The notes beneath the pieces are model-generated. The model ran no database searches, was not told the DNA's origin, and worked only from the letters and a program-made list of their open reading frames with translations. A stretch of DNA of 64,000 nt from Megalopta genalis (lineage: Eukaryota; Arthropoda; Insecta; Hymenoptera; Halictidae), in assembly GCF_051020955.1 (NCBI RefSeq), contig NW_027476523.1, positions 124,001-188,000 on the forward strand, read 5' to 3'. The first letter of the stretch is position 1. Every line of letters begins with the position of its first letter. The translations under genes were made by a program, and so were the position numbers. Positions 20,901 through 29,922 of the stretch are shown here, in pieces.

Positions 20901-21078
20901 AAATAATCGCGGCGGAGCCAATCGAGTCCCCCATCCAGTGTGGATGTTTGGGGACCCTGTGCGGCTCCGCCACGACTGCCAACCCGGCACCCCGCTCGGC
21001 CATGCATTGAAACAGGAGGTCCTGCGCTCTGGCCGAGCAGTTGAGGTTTACTTGTATTATCGGGCCCGGGGGCCCCAT
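17935..21078 (-). CDS. ORF2 endonuclease / reverse transcriptase, copy F
   Basis: 1047 residues with no interruption and a normal PQGS block, unlike its near twin D. The two differ at only about four residues by eye (position 321 T/A, 616 D/G, 631 Q/L, 859 G/R) beyond the missing Met. Shared D/F markers are HGVGRC near 107, EMSLPVP near 404 and GRETTTVC near 946. Confidence 0.95.
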   Translation of the reverse strand: MGPPGPIIQVNLNCSARAQDLLFQCMAERGAGLAVVAEPHRVPKHPHWMGDSIGSAAIIWAGRSGSPPCSLIERGLGYVAVDWGGTAVVAIYAPPRWSLEEFEQYLHGVGRCVSRCHPRPVLVLGDFNAKATAWGSPGTDSRGREVLNWAAGLELRLLNTGSVHTCVRHNGGSIVDLSWATPPAARRITGWRVAEGVETLSDHRYIVLDLSAAPPSTPRRRPADECSPQPRWALMRLDQDALMAAAHVVAWPATPAGPVDGNGEARWFRGAMTSVCDVAMPRARVFPRKAVYWWSREIAELRTECVRARRQYARARRRRRTDDVLAAQLYRLYREKVVALQLAIGRAKDQAWRDLLGSLNRDPWGRPYKMALGRLRPWAPPVTESLDPGLLGRVVDALFPVSGEMSLPVPEPEEHEWSPDLEVAPEEMAGVVKWLRGKNTAPGPDGIPGRVWLLAASVLGERLRSLYSGLLRSGTFPDLWRESRMVLLRKDGRPGDSPSAYRPICLLDEAGKIFEKIIVARLSRHLSRDGPDLADCQFGFREGRSTVDAIGRLKSLSDNAVARGGVCLAVSIDIVNAFNTLPWSAIREALVDHRVPPYLRRVIGAYLRDRWVEYPDRYGMIRREVDRGVPQGSVLGPLLWDLGYNAVLEKASLPDGATLVCYADDTLVVAVGSTFERTIRRAEVAVAAVVARIRDLGLKIAPEKAEAVWFHGRPRFRPPARSWIRVGEACVEVKSQLKYLGLILDSRWSFDAHLDRLVPRVEKAAASLGRLLPNLGGPGDLVRRLYLGVVRSMALYGAPIWAPNVMTSRRNTLLLRRLQRRMAIRLIRGYRTTSTVAALALAGELPFELQAAERAYVYGRTSISSRARGAPPERETVEGFELQARRLALARWRAELCSHAGERVPGALLPHFTSWRERRHGRLSYRATQVFTGHGCFGVYLCRIGRETTTVCHHCGAEEDSAQHTLEECPAFSALRRVLKREVGHDLALSSLVGAMLEGPGKWAAAISFCEEVMSRKEAAERDRELTDPARRARGRRARPRRETPGS

Positions 21079-23219
21079 TACACAGCCGTGTCCATCGCCG
21101 TCACGGCCGCGGTTGCGGTGGCGTCTGGGACTTTAGTGGCCCCGTCCGCCCACGCGGGCGCGGCGGTAGCATCAGGCGGTGCCGCCTTTTCGTTGCTGGC
21201 CACGGTGGTCGCTGCCTTGGCCATCGTGGTTTCCTTCCTCTTTTTATTAAATCTGGCAGACGGCCTTTGGCCTCCTACCTTGCCTCGCCTCACACTGGCA
21301 GGACATGCCCGGCTGCCGAGGCGGTGACCAGACGGCTTGCCCGCGCCCGCACAAAGGGGACAATTGGGCGTGGCCGTACAGGCTGCCACCTTATGGTCCC
21401 GACTGCCGCATCTATAGCAGCAGTCGGACCTATCCTCGGCAGAAGTGCACCGCTGACTGGTGTGGCCAACATCAAGGCAACGGTAACACTGCAGAGGCCG
21501 GGCACTCAGGGCCTCCACGGCTGCATGGGTCCAGCCGACGGTTATCCGGCCCGCGACAGCAACCTTGCGAGCGGCCGCGGCAGGACATCGGACCCAGAGG
21601 GTGCCCAATCCCGAGGGGGAAGACCGGATTTCGCCGGTATTGATGTCCCCCTCGCTGCACCCGCCCACGCGGGCAACAGCCGCAGCGACCTCCGCCGGCG
21701 TGGTCGAATCGACCAGGCCGCGCACCCTAAGGTCAGCTTTTTTGACCGGACGCGCGACCTTTACGCCGGTGCCTGCCAGCGCCTCCGCCACTTTTGTGGC
21801 GAGGACGGTGGCCTTGGCGGCCCCATCGGTGCCAGGGACTTCCAAAATTAACCCCCCAGTCACCGCCCTTCGCGGCCTCAGCGAGGCGATGCCAATTTCT
21901 GCCAGGTCCACCTTGGACCTGGCAGTGGCCATCGCCTGCGCGTAAGTAATGTCCACGCCAGACGGAACCGTTATGGTAACCGCTGCTGTGCGTGGCGGTC
22001 GCGGAGGCAGGGGTGTCTTCCTGGGGGCCGCCGGGACCACCCGTCCTTTTTTATTATTCGCCGCCGCAGTGGCCTTGGCAGCCGCCTTTTTAGCCTTGCG
22101 GCCAACCACCTGGGACCACGCCTCCTGGGGCGGAGGCGCGGCAGAGGGTAGCGCCGATTCTGCTCGCGGTCGAGCGGGCTCCGTCTGGGCCGCTATAGCC
22201 GCCCCAGCTTTCCCACCTTTCTTCTTCTTCTTCGTCTTCCGCCCCACCCTGTCCGAAGACTGTGAGGGGACGGACGGCCCAGGTGCCACCGATCGCAGGG
22301 CCGAGTCCGTTCGCGGCGCGAGCTCCCTCCTGAATGACGCCAATTTGGCGTCTATCAGGGCGCTTATCTGCGCCAGAAAATCTGCGGGCGCAGTCGCATG
22401 TGGGGGCGAGGACTTTTCTTGCCCGGAGCGCTGGCAGTCCCGGGCGGCGACGATCGGCGGCGATACTGAGCCCTCTCCCGGGCGCGGCGGCGGAGGCATT
22501 GCGGCAGCAGCCGTACTCGCCTCCACCACCTGCCGGAGCCGAGCCACCTCCGCCCGCAGCTCCGTCATTTGCCCCCTGAGGACGGCATTCTCTGCCTCCA
22601 GGGCACGCGTGGCGTCGGTAGCTGACCTAACCGCAAGCTCGGACACCCCCACCCTGCCGTTTAAGGCGGCCACCCTTAGGGCGCGGGCCAAATTGCCCTT
22701 CAGCCCCTTTGACACGCCGGAGATCCTGGCCACTTCATCCAGGCTCTCCAATATAGCGGCCGCGACATCCCGCGTTGGACGGTTGCGGAAATTTTCCGCT
22801 ATATCCGTCTCGTCCGGGAGCGGGACGCTCGACCGCGATGGTCTCGGCACGGGGGCTCCCGGGTCGAATATCGCCGCCACCTCCCTTGCCTCGGCCTCCA
22901 GCTGCGAAGCCTCGGCCAGCCTAAGTTTGGCCTCTGCGAGGCCAACATATTCGCCGGTCGTCGGCGGCCGTCCTCTTTTCCTCGCTGACGACGAGCCCGG
23001 GACACTCTGCGATGAGTGGTGGGAGGAGACAGAGAAATCTGACTCCTCCCCCTCATCGCACTCACCAAGGCCCGCTGCGGTCCTCTTTTTGCCGCGTGTC
23101 GCCGAATGCCTCCGCGACACCGGCTCTGTGCATCTTTTGAGGCGCACGATAGGCCCGCGCACCTCCACCTCACGCTCGTTTCCCCCCTCCCCGGTTGTTT
23201 GTGAAAAAGTAGACTCCAT
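21078..23219 (-). CDS. ORF1 gag-like protein, copy F
   Basis: 713 residues from the conserved MES Met; an in-frame upstream ATG at 23273 would add 18. Reference numbering for the domains given under copy C. Distinctive stretches are VAARDCQRS near 257 and PPHATAP near 272, both reused in copy L, and a C-terminus with PAWADG near 693. ORF2 follows through TAATG. Confidence 0.92.
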   Translation of the reverse strand: MESTFSQTTGEGGNEREVEVRGPIVRLKRCTEPVSRRHSATRGKKRTAAGLGECDEGEESDFSVSSHHSSQSVPGSSSARKRGRPPTTGEYVGLAEAKLRLAEASQLEAEAREVAAIFDPGAPVPRPSRSSVPLPDETDIAENFRNRPTRDVAAAILESLDEVARISGVSKGLKGNLARALRVAALNGRVGVSELAVRSATDATRALEAENAVLRGQMTELRAEVARLRQVVEASTAAAAMPPPPRPGEGSVSPPIVAARDCQRSGQEKSSPPHATAPADFLAQISALIDAKLASFRRELAPRTDSALRSVAPGPSVPSQSSDRVGRKTKKKKKGGKAGAAIAAQTEPARPRAESALPSAAPPPQEAWSQVVGRKAKKAAAKATAAANNKKGRVVPAAPRKTPLPPRPPRTAAVTITVPSGVDITYAQAMATARSKVDLAEIGIASLRPRRAVTGGLILEVPGTDGAAKATVLATKVAEALAGTGVKVARPVKKADLRVRGLVDSTTPAEVAAAVARVGGCSEGDINTGEIRSSPSGLGTLWVRCPAAAARKVAVAGRITVGWTHAAVEALSARPLQCYRCLDVGHTSQRCTSAEDRSDCCYRCGSRDHKVAACTATPNCPLCAGAGKPSGHRLGSRACPASVRRGKVGGQRPSARFNKKRKETTMAKAATTVASNEKAAPPDATAAPAWADGATKVPDATATAAVTAMDTAV

Positions 23220-23608
23220 ACTTAATCCCACGAGTGTGGTCGGAAAGGAGGTCACCCCGGGTAGAGCCGCCATACCCGGGGAAGGCTAATACGCCCGGGG
23301 GGTCGCCAGGTACCCCGGGGTTGTCCGCTAACGATTGGTGCACCCACCAACCATAGCTGGCGCTTACTCCAGCTACGCCCTCTTCACCGCGCAACACTGC
23401 TTGGGGCTAGGGATTTTTTAGAGAGGTTGTCATCCTCGCGGCCCGGCCGGTTAAGGCAAGACCCCCGTTCCTGTAAAACATGACCACAGGTTTACGGTAT
23501 GTGTCCGACTTTAGTTGGCCCCTCACCTCGAGCCACTCCGGCATGGTAGAACCTGCCAGGGAATAAATTCCCCGCCGGCACAGCCTTGAGGATCATTAGG
23601 GCACGAAG

Positions 23609-23644
23609 CCCCCCCACCACGACAAGGTAGCGGACACGGGGGGG
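23609..23644 (-). promoter_or_regulatory. 5'-terminal inverted repeat of family 1
   Basis: The first seven nucleotides (CCCCCCC, 23644-23638) can pair with a GGGGGGG run (23615-23609) across 22 nt. It is present in F, G, K, L and M; in C one pair is U-G. It could protect or define the RNA 5' end. I could not fit a complete HDV-like ribozyme. Confidence 0.4.
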
Positions 23645-23670
23645 AACCTTGACATAACCTTGACATAACC
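23645..23670. repeat. 11-bp telomere-like repeat, 2 units plus 4 nt
   Basis: 26 nt between copies F and G. Confidence 0.92.
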
Positions 23671-24212
23671 TTTTTTTTTTTTTTTTTTTTTATTTTACGT
23701 GGAGGAAATCTGCTCGCCAGACACCCCCGCCCCGCCCGGGGGAGCGGGACGAGGGTAGTGTGGGGTTTGACCCACTAAAACCTCCACGGCGACCTGAGGA
23801 CGCAGAACCGATCGCTGGCGATTCAACGGGGGAGCCACGGGAACTCTTGAAGAACACTACCGCGGCTCCCCCTCGCCTGGCCGGCCATCAAGATGGTAAC
23901 GATGGCCGGCCGCGTCCCGGGGGGAAATAAAATAAATCCTCCCCCCTAAAATCCATTTAAATTCGGCGGCGCGAGGGGTCGCACCCCGAACCGCCCCGAC
24001 ACGGCGGCCGCGCGATAGGTGACCAGGGCCCCCGCCCTGATCACAGCGGCCGCCGGGGGGACGACGAGTATATTGGAGGAGGATCACAGTCAACCCTCGC
24101 CTCCCTCAGGAGACTCGTCATCCCCCACTCCCAACAGTGGACGTCCTCCTCTGTTGGCGGGCGGCGGGCAATGAAACCAGCATATTCTGGTACACCCGCC
24201 GCCCGCCTACTC

Positions 24213-27200
24213 TCAGCTGCCCGGGGTTTCTCGGCGTGGGCGCGCACGCCGTCCCCGGGCCCGTCGGGCGGGATCTGTAAGCTCCCGATCCCGCTCGGCA
24301 GCCTCCTTCCGCGACATAACCTCCTCGCAGAAAGAGATTGCTGCCGCCCACTTCCTTGGGCTCTCCAGCATGGCCCCAACTAGGCTGGAGAGTGCGAGGT
24401 CGTGGCCGACTTCTCGTTTTAGGACTCGGCGCAGCGCTGAAAAGGCGGGACATTCCTGCAGCGTGTGCTGCGCCGAGTCTTCCTCCGCGCCACAATGGTG
24501 GCACACCGTCGTCGCTTCCCGCCCGATGCGACACAGGTAGACACCGAAGCAGCCATGCCCGGTGAACACCTGCGTCGCTCGGTAGGAGAGCCTGCCATGC
24601 CGTCTCTCCCGCCACGAGGTGAAGTGCGGCAGGAGAGCCCCGGGGACGCGCTCGCCGGCGTGGGAGCGAAGCTCGGCACGCCATCTGGCGAGCGCTAGTC
24701 GCCGGGCCTGGAGCTCGAAGCCGTCGACCGTCTCTCGCTCCGGCGGGGCCCCTCGAGCACGGCTGGCGATGCTTGTGCGCCTATAAACATAGGCGCGCAC
24801 CGCCGCCTGAAGCTCGAAGGGAAGTTCTCCCGCCAGAGCAAGCGCCGCCACGGTAGACGTGGTGCGGTAACCTCTTATGAGGCGGATGGCCATCCGCCTC
24901 TGCACCCTGCGCAACAACAGCGTGTTGCGCCGGCTGGTCATCACGTACGGCGCCCATATTGGGGCACCGTATAAGGCCATAGACCGCACCACGCCCAGGT
25001 ATAGGCGGCGCACCAAATCTCCCGGTCCCCCGAGGTTGGGCAGCAGGCGGCCCAAAGAGGCCGCCGCCTTTTCGACTCGGGGGACGAGACGGTCGAGATG
25101 CGCATCGAAGCTCCAGCGGCTGTCGAGGATCAGTCCGAGATATTTCAACTGGGACTTCACCTCTACGCAGGCTTCTCCAACCCGGATCCACGATCTGGCC
25201 GGTGGCCGAGACCGATGCCGTCCGTGGAACCAGACAGCCTCGGCCTTCTCCGGGGCTATTTTCAGCCCCAGATCGCGGATCCTCGCGACGACGGCTGCCA
25301 CCGCAACCTCTGCTCGTCGGATGGTCCTCTCGAAGGTACTCCCGACGGCGACCACCAACGTGTCGTCCGCGTAGCAGACGAGGGTGGCACCGTCGGGCAG
25401 GGAGGCCTTCTCCAGGACCGCGTTGTAACCCAGGTCCCACAGGAGCGGTCCTAAAACGGACCCCTGCGGGACCCCGCGGTCCACTTCCCTCCGTATCATC
25501 CCGTACCGGCCCGGGTATTCCACCCACCTGTCCCGCAGGTAGGCTCCGATCACCCGCCTTAGATAGGGAGGCACCTGGTGATCGACGAGGGCCTCCCTAA
25601 TGGCGGACCAGGGCAGGGTGTTGAACGCATTGACGATGTCAATGGACACCGCCAAGCACACCCCGCCCCTTGCCACGGCATTGTCCGAGAGGGACTTGAG
25701 ACGGTCGATAGCGTCGACCGTCGATCGCCCCTCCCGGAAGCCAAACTGGCAGTCCGCTAGATCGGGGCCGTCGCGGGACAGGTGTCTGGAGAGGCGGGCA
25801 ACAATGATCTTCTCGAAGATCTTGCCCGCCTCATCCAGGAGACAAATGGGCCGGTACGCGGAGGGAGAATCCCCCGGCCTCCCATCCTTCCTCAAGAGGA
25901 CCATCCGACTTTCTCTCCATAGGTCGGGGAACGTCCCCGACCTCAGGAGCCCGGAGTAGAGGACCCTCAGCCTCTCTCCCAGGACGCTCGCGGCGAGCAA
26001 CCAGACCCGGCCGGGGATACCGTCCGGCCCAGGGGCGGTATTCTTGCCCCGGAGCCATTTGACGACCCCGGCCATCTCCTCCGGCGCGACCTCAAGATCC
26101 GGGGACCACTCATGTTCCTCTGGCTCAGGGACGGGCCGGGACGCCTCCCCGCCAACGGGGAATAACGCGTCCACGACCCGCCCGAGCAGCCCGGGATCCA
26201 GGCTCTCCGTCACGGGGGGCGCCCAGGGACGTAATCGTCCCAATGCCATCTTGTATGGGCGCCCCCACGGATCTCGGTTCAGAGAGCCGAGGAGATCGCG
26301 CCAGGCCCGGTCCTTCGCTCGCCTGATGGCCAGCTGCAGGGCGACCACCTTCTCCCGATATCTCCCATACAGCTGGGCAGCCAGCACGTCGTCCGTACGT
26401 CGTCGTCGACGGGCGCGAGCGTACTGGCGTCGCGCGCGGACGCACTCGGTGCGTAACTCCGCTATCGCGCGCGACCACCAGTACACCGCCTTCCTCGGGA
26501 AGACCCTGGCCCGGGGCATGGCTACGTCGCAAATGGACGTCATTGCGCCACGGAACCAATGGGCCTCCCCATTCCCGTCGACTGGCCCGGCCGGTGTTGC
26601 TGGCCAGGCCACGACGTGGGCCGCCGCCATCAGAGCGTCCTGGTCGAGGCGCTTCAGCGCCCACCGCGGTCGAGGCGAACCTTCATCGGCGGGGCGACGA
26701 CGGAGTGTCGATGGTGGGGCGGCGGAGAGGTCGAGAACTATGTATCTGTGGTCAGACAACGTCTCGACCCCTTCCGCCACCCTCCACCCCGTAATACGGC
26801 GCGCGGCCTGGGGCGTTGCCCACGAAAGGTCAACGATGGACCCCCCGTTATGCCGCACGCACGTATGGACCGAGTCCGTGTTCAGGAGACGGAGCTCCAG
26901 TCCCGCCGCCCAATCCAGCACCTCCCGGCCCCTCGAATCAGTCCCGGGGGAACCCCAAGCCGTGGCCTTGGCATTAAAGTCCCCCAGGACCAGCACCGGA
27001 CGGGGATGGCAGCGGGAGACGCATCTCCCTACCCCGTCCAGATACTGCTCAAACTCTTCGAGGGACCACCTTGGAGGTGCGTATATCGCCACAACCGCGG
27101 TGCCGCCCCAATCGACGGCCACGTATCCCAGGCCGCGCTCGATAAGCGAGCACGGCGGGGACCCCGGCCTCCCAGCCCAAATAATCGCGGCGGAGCCAAT

Positions 27201-27356
27201 CGAGTCCCCCATCCAGTGTGGATGTTTGGGGACCCTGTGCGGCTCCGCCACGACTGCCAACCCGGCACCCCGCTCGGCCAGGCATTGAAACAGGAGATCC
27301 TGCGCTCTGGCCGAGCAGTTGAGGTTAACTTGTATTATCGGGCCCGGGGGCCCCAT
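24213..27356 (-). CDS. ORF2 endonuclease / reverse transcriptase, copy G
   Basis: 1047 residues, uninterrupted. Notable private changes are NTDSVHTC near 160, VGGEASRP near 402, LRVLYSGL near 464, QRRM after an RRV change near 817, ETVDGF near 876 and HTLQEC in the zinc motif (E to Q beside C969, ligands kept). The N-terminal third carries markers (TPQAARR near 182, STLRRRP near 216) shared with L and M. Confidence 0.94.
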   Translation of the reverse strand: MGPPGPIIQVNLNCSARAQDLLFQCLAERGAGLAVVAEPHRVPKHPHWMGDSIGSAAIIWAGRPGSPPCSLIERGLGYVAVDWGGTAVVAIYAPPRWSLEEFEQYLDGVGRCVSRCHPRPVLVLGDFNAKATAWGSPGTDSRGREVLDWAAGLELRLLNTDSVHTCVRHNGGSIVDLSWATPQAARRITGWRVAEGVETLSDHRYIVLDLSAAPPSTLRRRPADEGSPRPRWALKRLDQDALMAAAHVVAWPATPAGPVDGNGEAHWFRGAMTSICDVAMPRARVFPRKAVYWWSRAIAELRTECVRARRQYARARRRRRTDDVLAAQLYGRYREKVVALQLAIRRAKDRAWRDLLGSLNRDPWGRPYKMALGRLRPWAPPVTESLDPGLLGRVVDALFPVGGEASRPVPEPEEHEWSPDLEVAPEEMAGVVKWLRGKNTAPGPDGIPGRVWLLAASVLGERLRVLYSGLLRSGTFPDLWRESRMVLLRKDGRPGDSPSAYRPICLLDEAGKIFEKIIVARLSRHLSRDGPDLADCQFGFREGRSTVDAIDRLKSLSDNAVARGGVCLAVSIDIVNAFNTLPWSAIREALVDHQVPPYLRRVIGAYLRDRWVEYPGRYGMIRREVDRGVPQGSVLGPLLWDLGYNAVLEKASLPDGATLVCYADDTLVVAVGSTFERTIRRAEVAVAAVVARIRDLGLKIAPEKAEAVWFHGRHRSRPPARSWIRVGEACVEVKSQLKYLGLILDSRWSFDAHLDRLVPRVEKAAASLGRLLPNLGGPGDLVRRLYLGVVRSMALYGAPIWAPYVMTSRRNTLLLRRVQRRMAIRLIRGYRTTSTVAALALAGELPFELQAAVRAYVYRRTSIASRARGAPPERETVDGFELQARRLALARWRAELRSHAGERVPGALLPHFTSWRERRHGRLSYRATQVFTGHGCFGVYLCRIGREATTVCHHCGAEEDSAQHTLQECPAFSALRRVLKREVGHDLALSSLVGAMLESPRKWAAAISFCEEVMSRKEAAERDRELTDPARRARGRRARPRRETPGS

Positions 27357-29494
27357 TACACAGCCGTGTCCATCGCCGTAACGGCCGCGGATGCGGTGGC
27401 GTCAGGGACTTTAGTGGCCCCATTCGCCCCCGCGGGTGGGGCGGTAGCATCAGGCGGTGCCGCCTTTTCGTTGCTGGCCACGGTGGTCGCTGCCTTGGCC
27501 ATCGTGGTTTCCTTCCCTTTTTTATTGAATCTGGCAGACGACCTTTGGCCGCCTACCTTGCCTCGCCTCGCACTGACAGGACACGCCCGGCCGCCGAGGC
27601 GGTGACCAGAAGGCCTGCCCGCGCCCGCACAAAGCGGACAATTGGGCGTGGCCGTACAGGCTGCCACCTTATGGTCCCGACTGCCGCATCTATAACAGCA
27701 GTCGGACCTATCCTCGGCAGCAGTGCACCGCTGACTGGTGTGGCCAACACCAAGGCAACGGTAACACTGCAGAGGCCGGGCACTCAGGGCCTCCACGGCT
27801 GCCTGGGTCCAGCCGACGGTTATCCGGCCCGCGATAGCAACCCTGCGAGCGGCCGCGGCAGGACATCGGACCCAGAGGGTGCCCAATCCCGAGGGGGAAG
27901 CCCGGATTTCGCCGGTATTGATGTCCCCCTCGCTGCACCCGCCCACGCGGGCAACAGCCGCAGCGACCTCCGCCGGCGTGGTCGAATCGACCAGGCCGCG
28001 CACCCTAAGGTCAGCTTTTTTGACCGGACGCGCGACCTTTACGCCGGTGCCTGCCAGCGCTTCCGCCACTTTTGTGGCGAGGACGGTGGCCTTGGCGGCC
28101 CCATCGGTGCCAGGGACCTCCAAAATTAACCCCCCAGTCACCGCCCTTCGCGGCCTCAGCGAGGCGATGCCAATTTCTGCCAGGTCCACCTTGGACCTGG
28201 CAGTGGCCATCGCCTGCGCGTAAGTAATGTCCACGCCAGACGGAACCGTTATGGTAACCGCTGCTGTGCGTGGCGGTCGCGGAGGCAGGGGTGTCTTCCT
28301 GGGGGCCGCCGGGACCACCCGTACTTTTTTATTATTCGCCGCCGCAGTGGCCTTGGCAGCCGCCTTTTTAGCCTTCCGGCCAACCACCTGGGACCACGCC
28401 TCCTGGGGCGGAGGCGCGGCAGAGGGTAGCGCCGATTCTGCTCGCGGTCGAGCGGGCTCCGTCTGGGCCGCTATAGCCGCCCCAGCTTGCCCACCTTTCT
28501 TCTTCTTCTTCGTCTTCCGCCGCACCCTGTCCGAAGACTGTGAGGGGACGGACGACCCAGGGGCCACCGACCGCAGGGCCGAGACCGTTCGCGGCGCGAG
28601 CTCCCTCCTGAATGACGCCAATTTGGCGTCTATCAGGGCGCCTATTTGCGCCAGAAAATCTGCGGGCGCAGCCGCAGGTGGTGGCGTGGACTTTTCTTGC
28701 CCGGAGCGATGGCAATCCCGGGCGCCGACTATCGGCGGCGATATTGAGCCCTCTCCCGGGCGCGGCGGCGGAGGCATTGCGGCAGCAGCCGTTCTCGCCT
28801 CCACCACCTGCCGGAGCCGGGCCACCTCCGCCTGCAGCTCCGTCATTTGTCCCCTGAGGACGGCATTTTCGGCCTCCAGGACACGCGTGGCGTCGGTAGC
28901 TGACCTCACTGCCAGCTCCGACACCCCCACCCTGCCGTTTAAGGCGGCCACCCTCAGGGCGCGGGCCAAATTGCCCTTCAGCCCCTTTGACACGCCGGAG
29001 ATCCTGGCCACCTCATCCAGGCTCTCCAATATAGCGGCCGCGACATCCCGCGTCGGACGGTTGCGGAAATTTTCCGCGATATCCGTCTCGTCCGGGAGCG
29101 GGACGCTCGACCGCGATGGTCTCGGCACGGGGGCACCCGGGTCGAATATCGCCGCCACCTCCCTTGCCTCGGCCTCCAACTGCGACGCCTCGGCCAGCCT
29201 AAGTTTGGCCTCTGCGAGGCCAACATATTCGCCGGTCGTCGGCGGCCGACCTCTCTTCCTCGCTGACGACGAGCCCGGGACACTCTGCGATGAGTGGTGG
29301 GAGGAGACAGAGAAATCTGACTCCTCACCCTCATCGCACTCACCAAGGCCCGCTGCGGTACTCTTTTTGCCGCGTGTTGCCGAATGCCTCCGCGACACCG
29401 GCACTGTGCATCTTTTGAGGCGCACGATAGGCCCGCGCACCTCCCCCTCACGCTCGTTTCCCCCCTCCCCGGTTGTTTGTGAAAAAGAATCCAT
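27356..29494 (-). CDS. ORF1 gag-like protein, copy G
   Basis: 712 residues from the conserved MDS Met; the ATG at 29548 would add 18. All three zinc knuckles and the coiled coil are intact. Differences include EGEVRGP near 19 and KKSTAAG near 47, and a PPAGANG tail. The 5' end resembles C but without the extra base that breaks the upstream frame there. Confidence 0.92.
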   Translation of the reverse strand: MDSFSQTTGEGGNEREGEVRGPIVRLKRCTVPVSRRHSATRGKKSTAAGLGECDEGEESDFSVSSHHSSQSVPGSSSARKRGRPPTTGEYVGLAEAKLRLAEASQLEAEAREVAAIFDPGAPVPRPSRSSVPLPDETDIAENFRNRPTRDVAAAILESLDEVARISGVSKGLKGNLARALRVAALNGRVGVSELAVRSATDATRVLEAENAVLRGQMTELQAEVARLRQVVEARTAAAAMPPPPRPGEGSISPPIVGARDCHRSGQEKSTPPPAAAPADFLAQIGALIDAKLASFRRELAPRTVSALRSVAPGSSVPSQSSDRVRRKTKKKKKGGQAGAAIAAQTEPARPRAESALPSAAPPPQEAWSQVVGRKAKKAAAKATAAANNKKVRVVPAAPRKTPLPPRPPRTAAVTITVPSGVDITYAQAMATARSKVDLAEIGIASLRPRRAVTGGLILEVPGTDGAAKATVLATKVAEALAGTGVKVARPVKKADLRVRGLVDSTTPAEVAAAVARVGGCSEGDINTGEIRASPSGLGTLWVRCPAAAARRVAIAGRITVGWTQAAVEALSARPLQCYRCLGVGHTSQRCTAAEDRSDCCYRCGSRDHKVAACTATPNCPLCAGAGRPSGHRLGGRACPVSARRGKVGGQRSSARFNKKGKETTMAKAATTVASNEKAAPPDATAPPAGANGATKVPDATASAAVTAMDTAV

Positions 29495-29918
29495 AATTGG
29501 TCCCACGAGTGTGGTCGGAAAGAAGGTCACCCCGGGCAGAGCCGCCATACCCGGGGAAGGCTAATACACCCGGGGGTCGCCAGGTACCCCGGGGTTGTCC
29601 GCTAAAGATTGGTGCACCCACCAACCATAGCTGGCGCTTACTCCAGCTACACCCTCATCACCGCGCAACACTGCTTGGGGCTAGGGATTTTTTAGAGAGG
29701 TTGTCATCCTCGCGGCCCGGCCGGTTAAGGCAAGACCCCCGTTCCTGCAAAACATGACCACAGGTTTACGGTATGTGTCCGACTTTAGTTGGCCCCTCAC
29801 CTCAAGCCACTCCGGCATGGTAGAACCTGCCAGGGAATAAATTCCCCGCCGGCACAGCCTTGAGGATCATTAGGGCACGAAGCCCCCCCACCACGACAAG
29901 GTAGCGGACACGGGGGGG

Positions 29919-29922
29919 AACC
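29919..29922. repeat. Residual 4-nt target sequence between copies G and H
   Basis: Only AACC (GGTT on the transcript strand) separates the G 5' end from the H poly(A). This is the minimal 11n+4 spacing with n=0. Confidence 0.8.

Larger units (their letters stand above)
17403..23644 (-). mobile_element. Family-1 non-LTR retrotransposon, copy F (full length)
   Basis: Poly(A) 17 nt (17403-17419), 3'UTR 17420-17934, ORF2, ORF1, 5'UTR of the F/K/M type, and a 5' terminus of seven C. Both ORFs are intact. Closest relative in the window is copy D. Confidence 0.95.
23671..29918 (-). mobile_element. Family-1 non-LTR retrotransposon, copy G (full length)
   Basis: Poly(A) 21 nt (23671-23691), 3'UTR, intact ORF2 and ORF1, and a C/G/L-type 5'UTR. 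Its 5' end is separated from the tail of copy H by only 4 nt (29919-29922), with no complete repeat unit between. Confidence 0.95.

Noticed and set aside
23609..23644. HDV-like self-cleaving ribozyme at the family-1 5' end
   Set aside because: A 7-bp C/G pairing exists at the right distance, but I could not place the other helices and catalytic cytosine convincingly, and the RNA would begin with C. A covariance-model search would decide.
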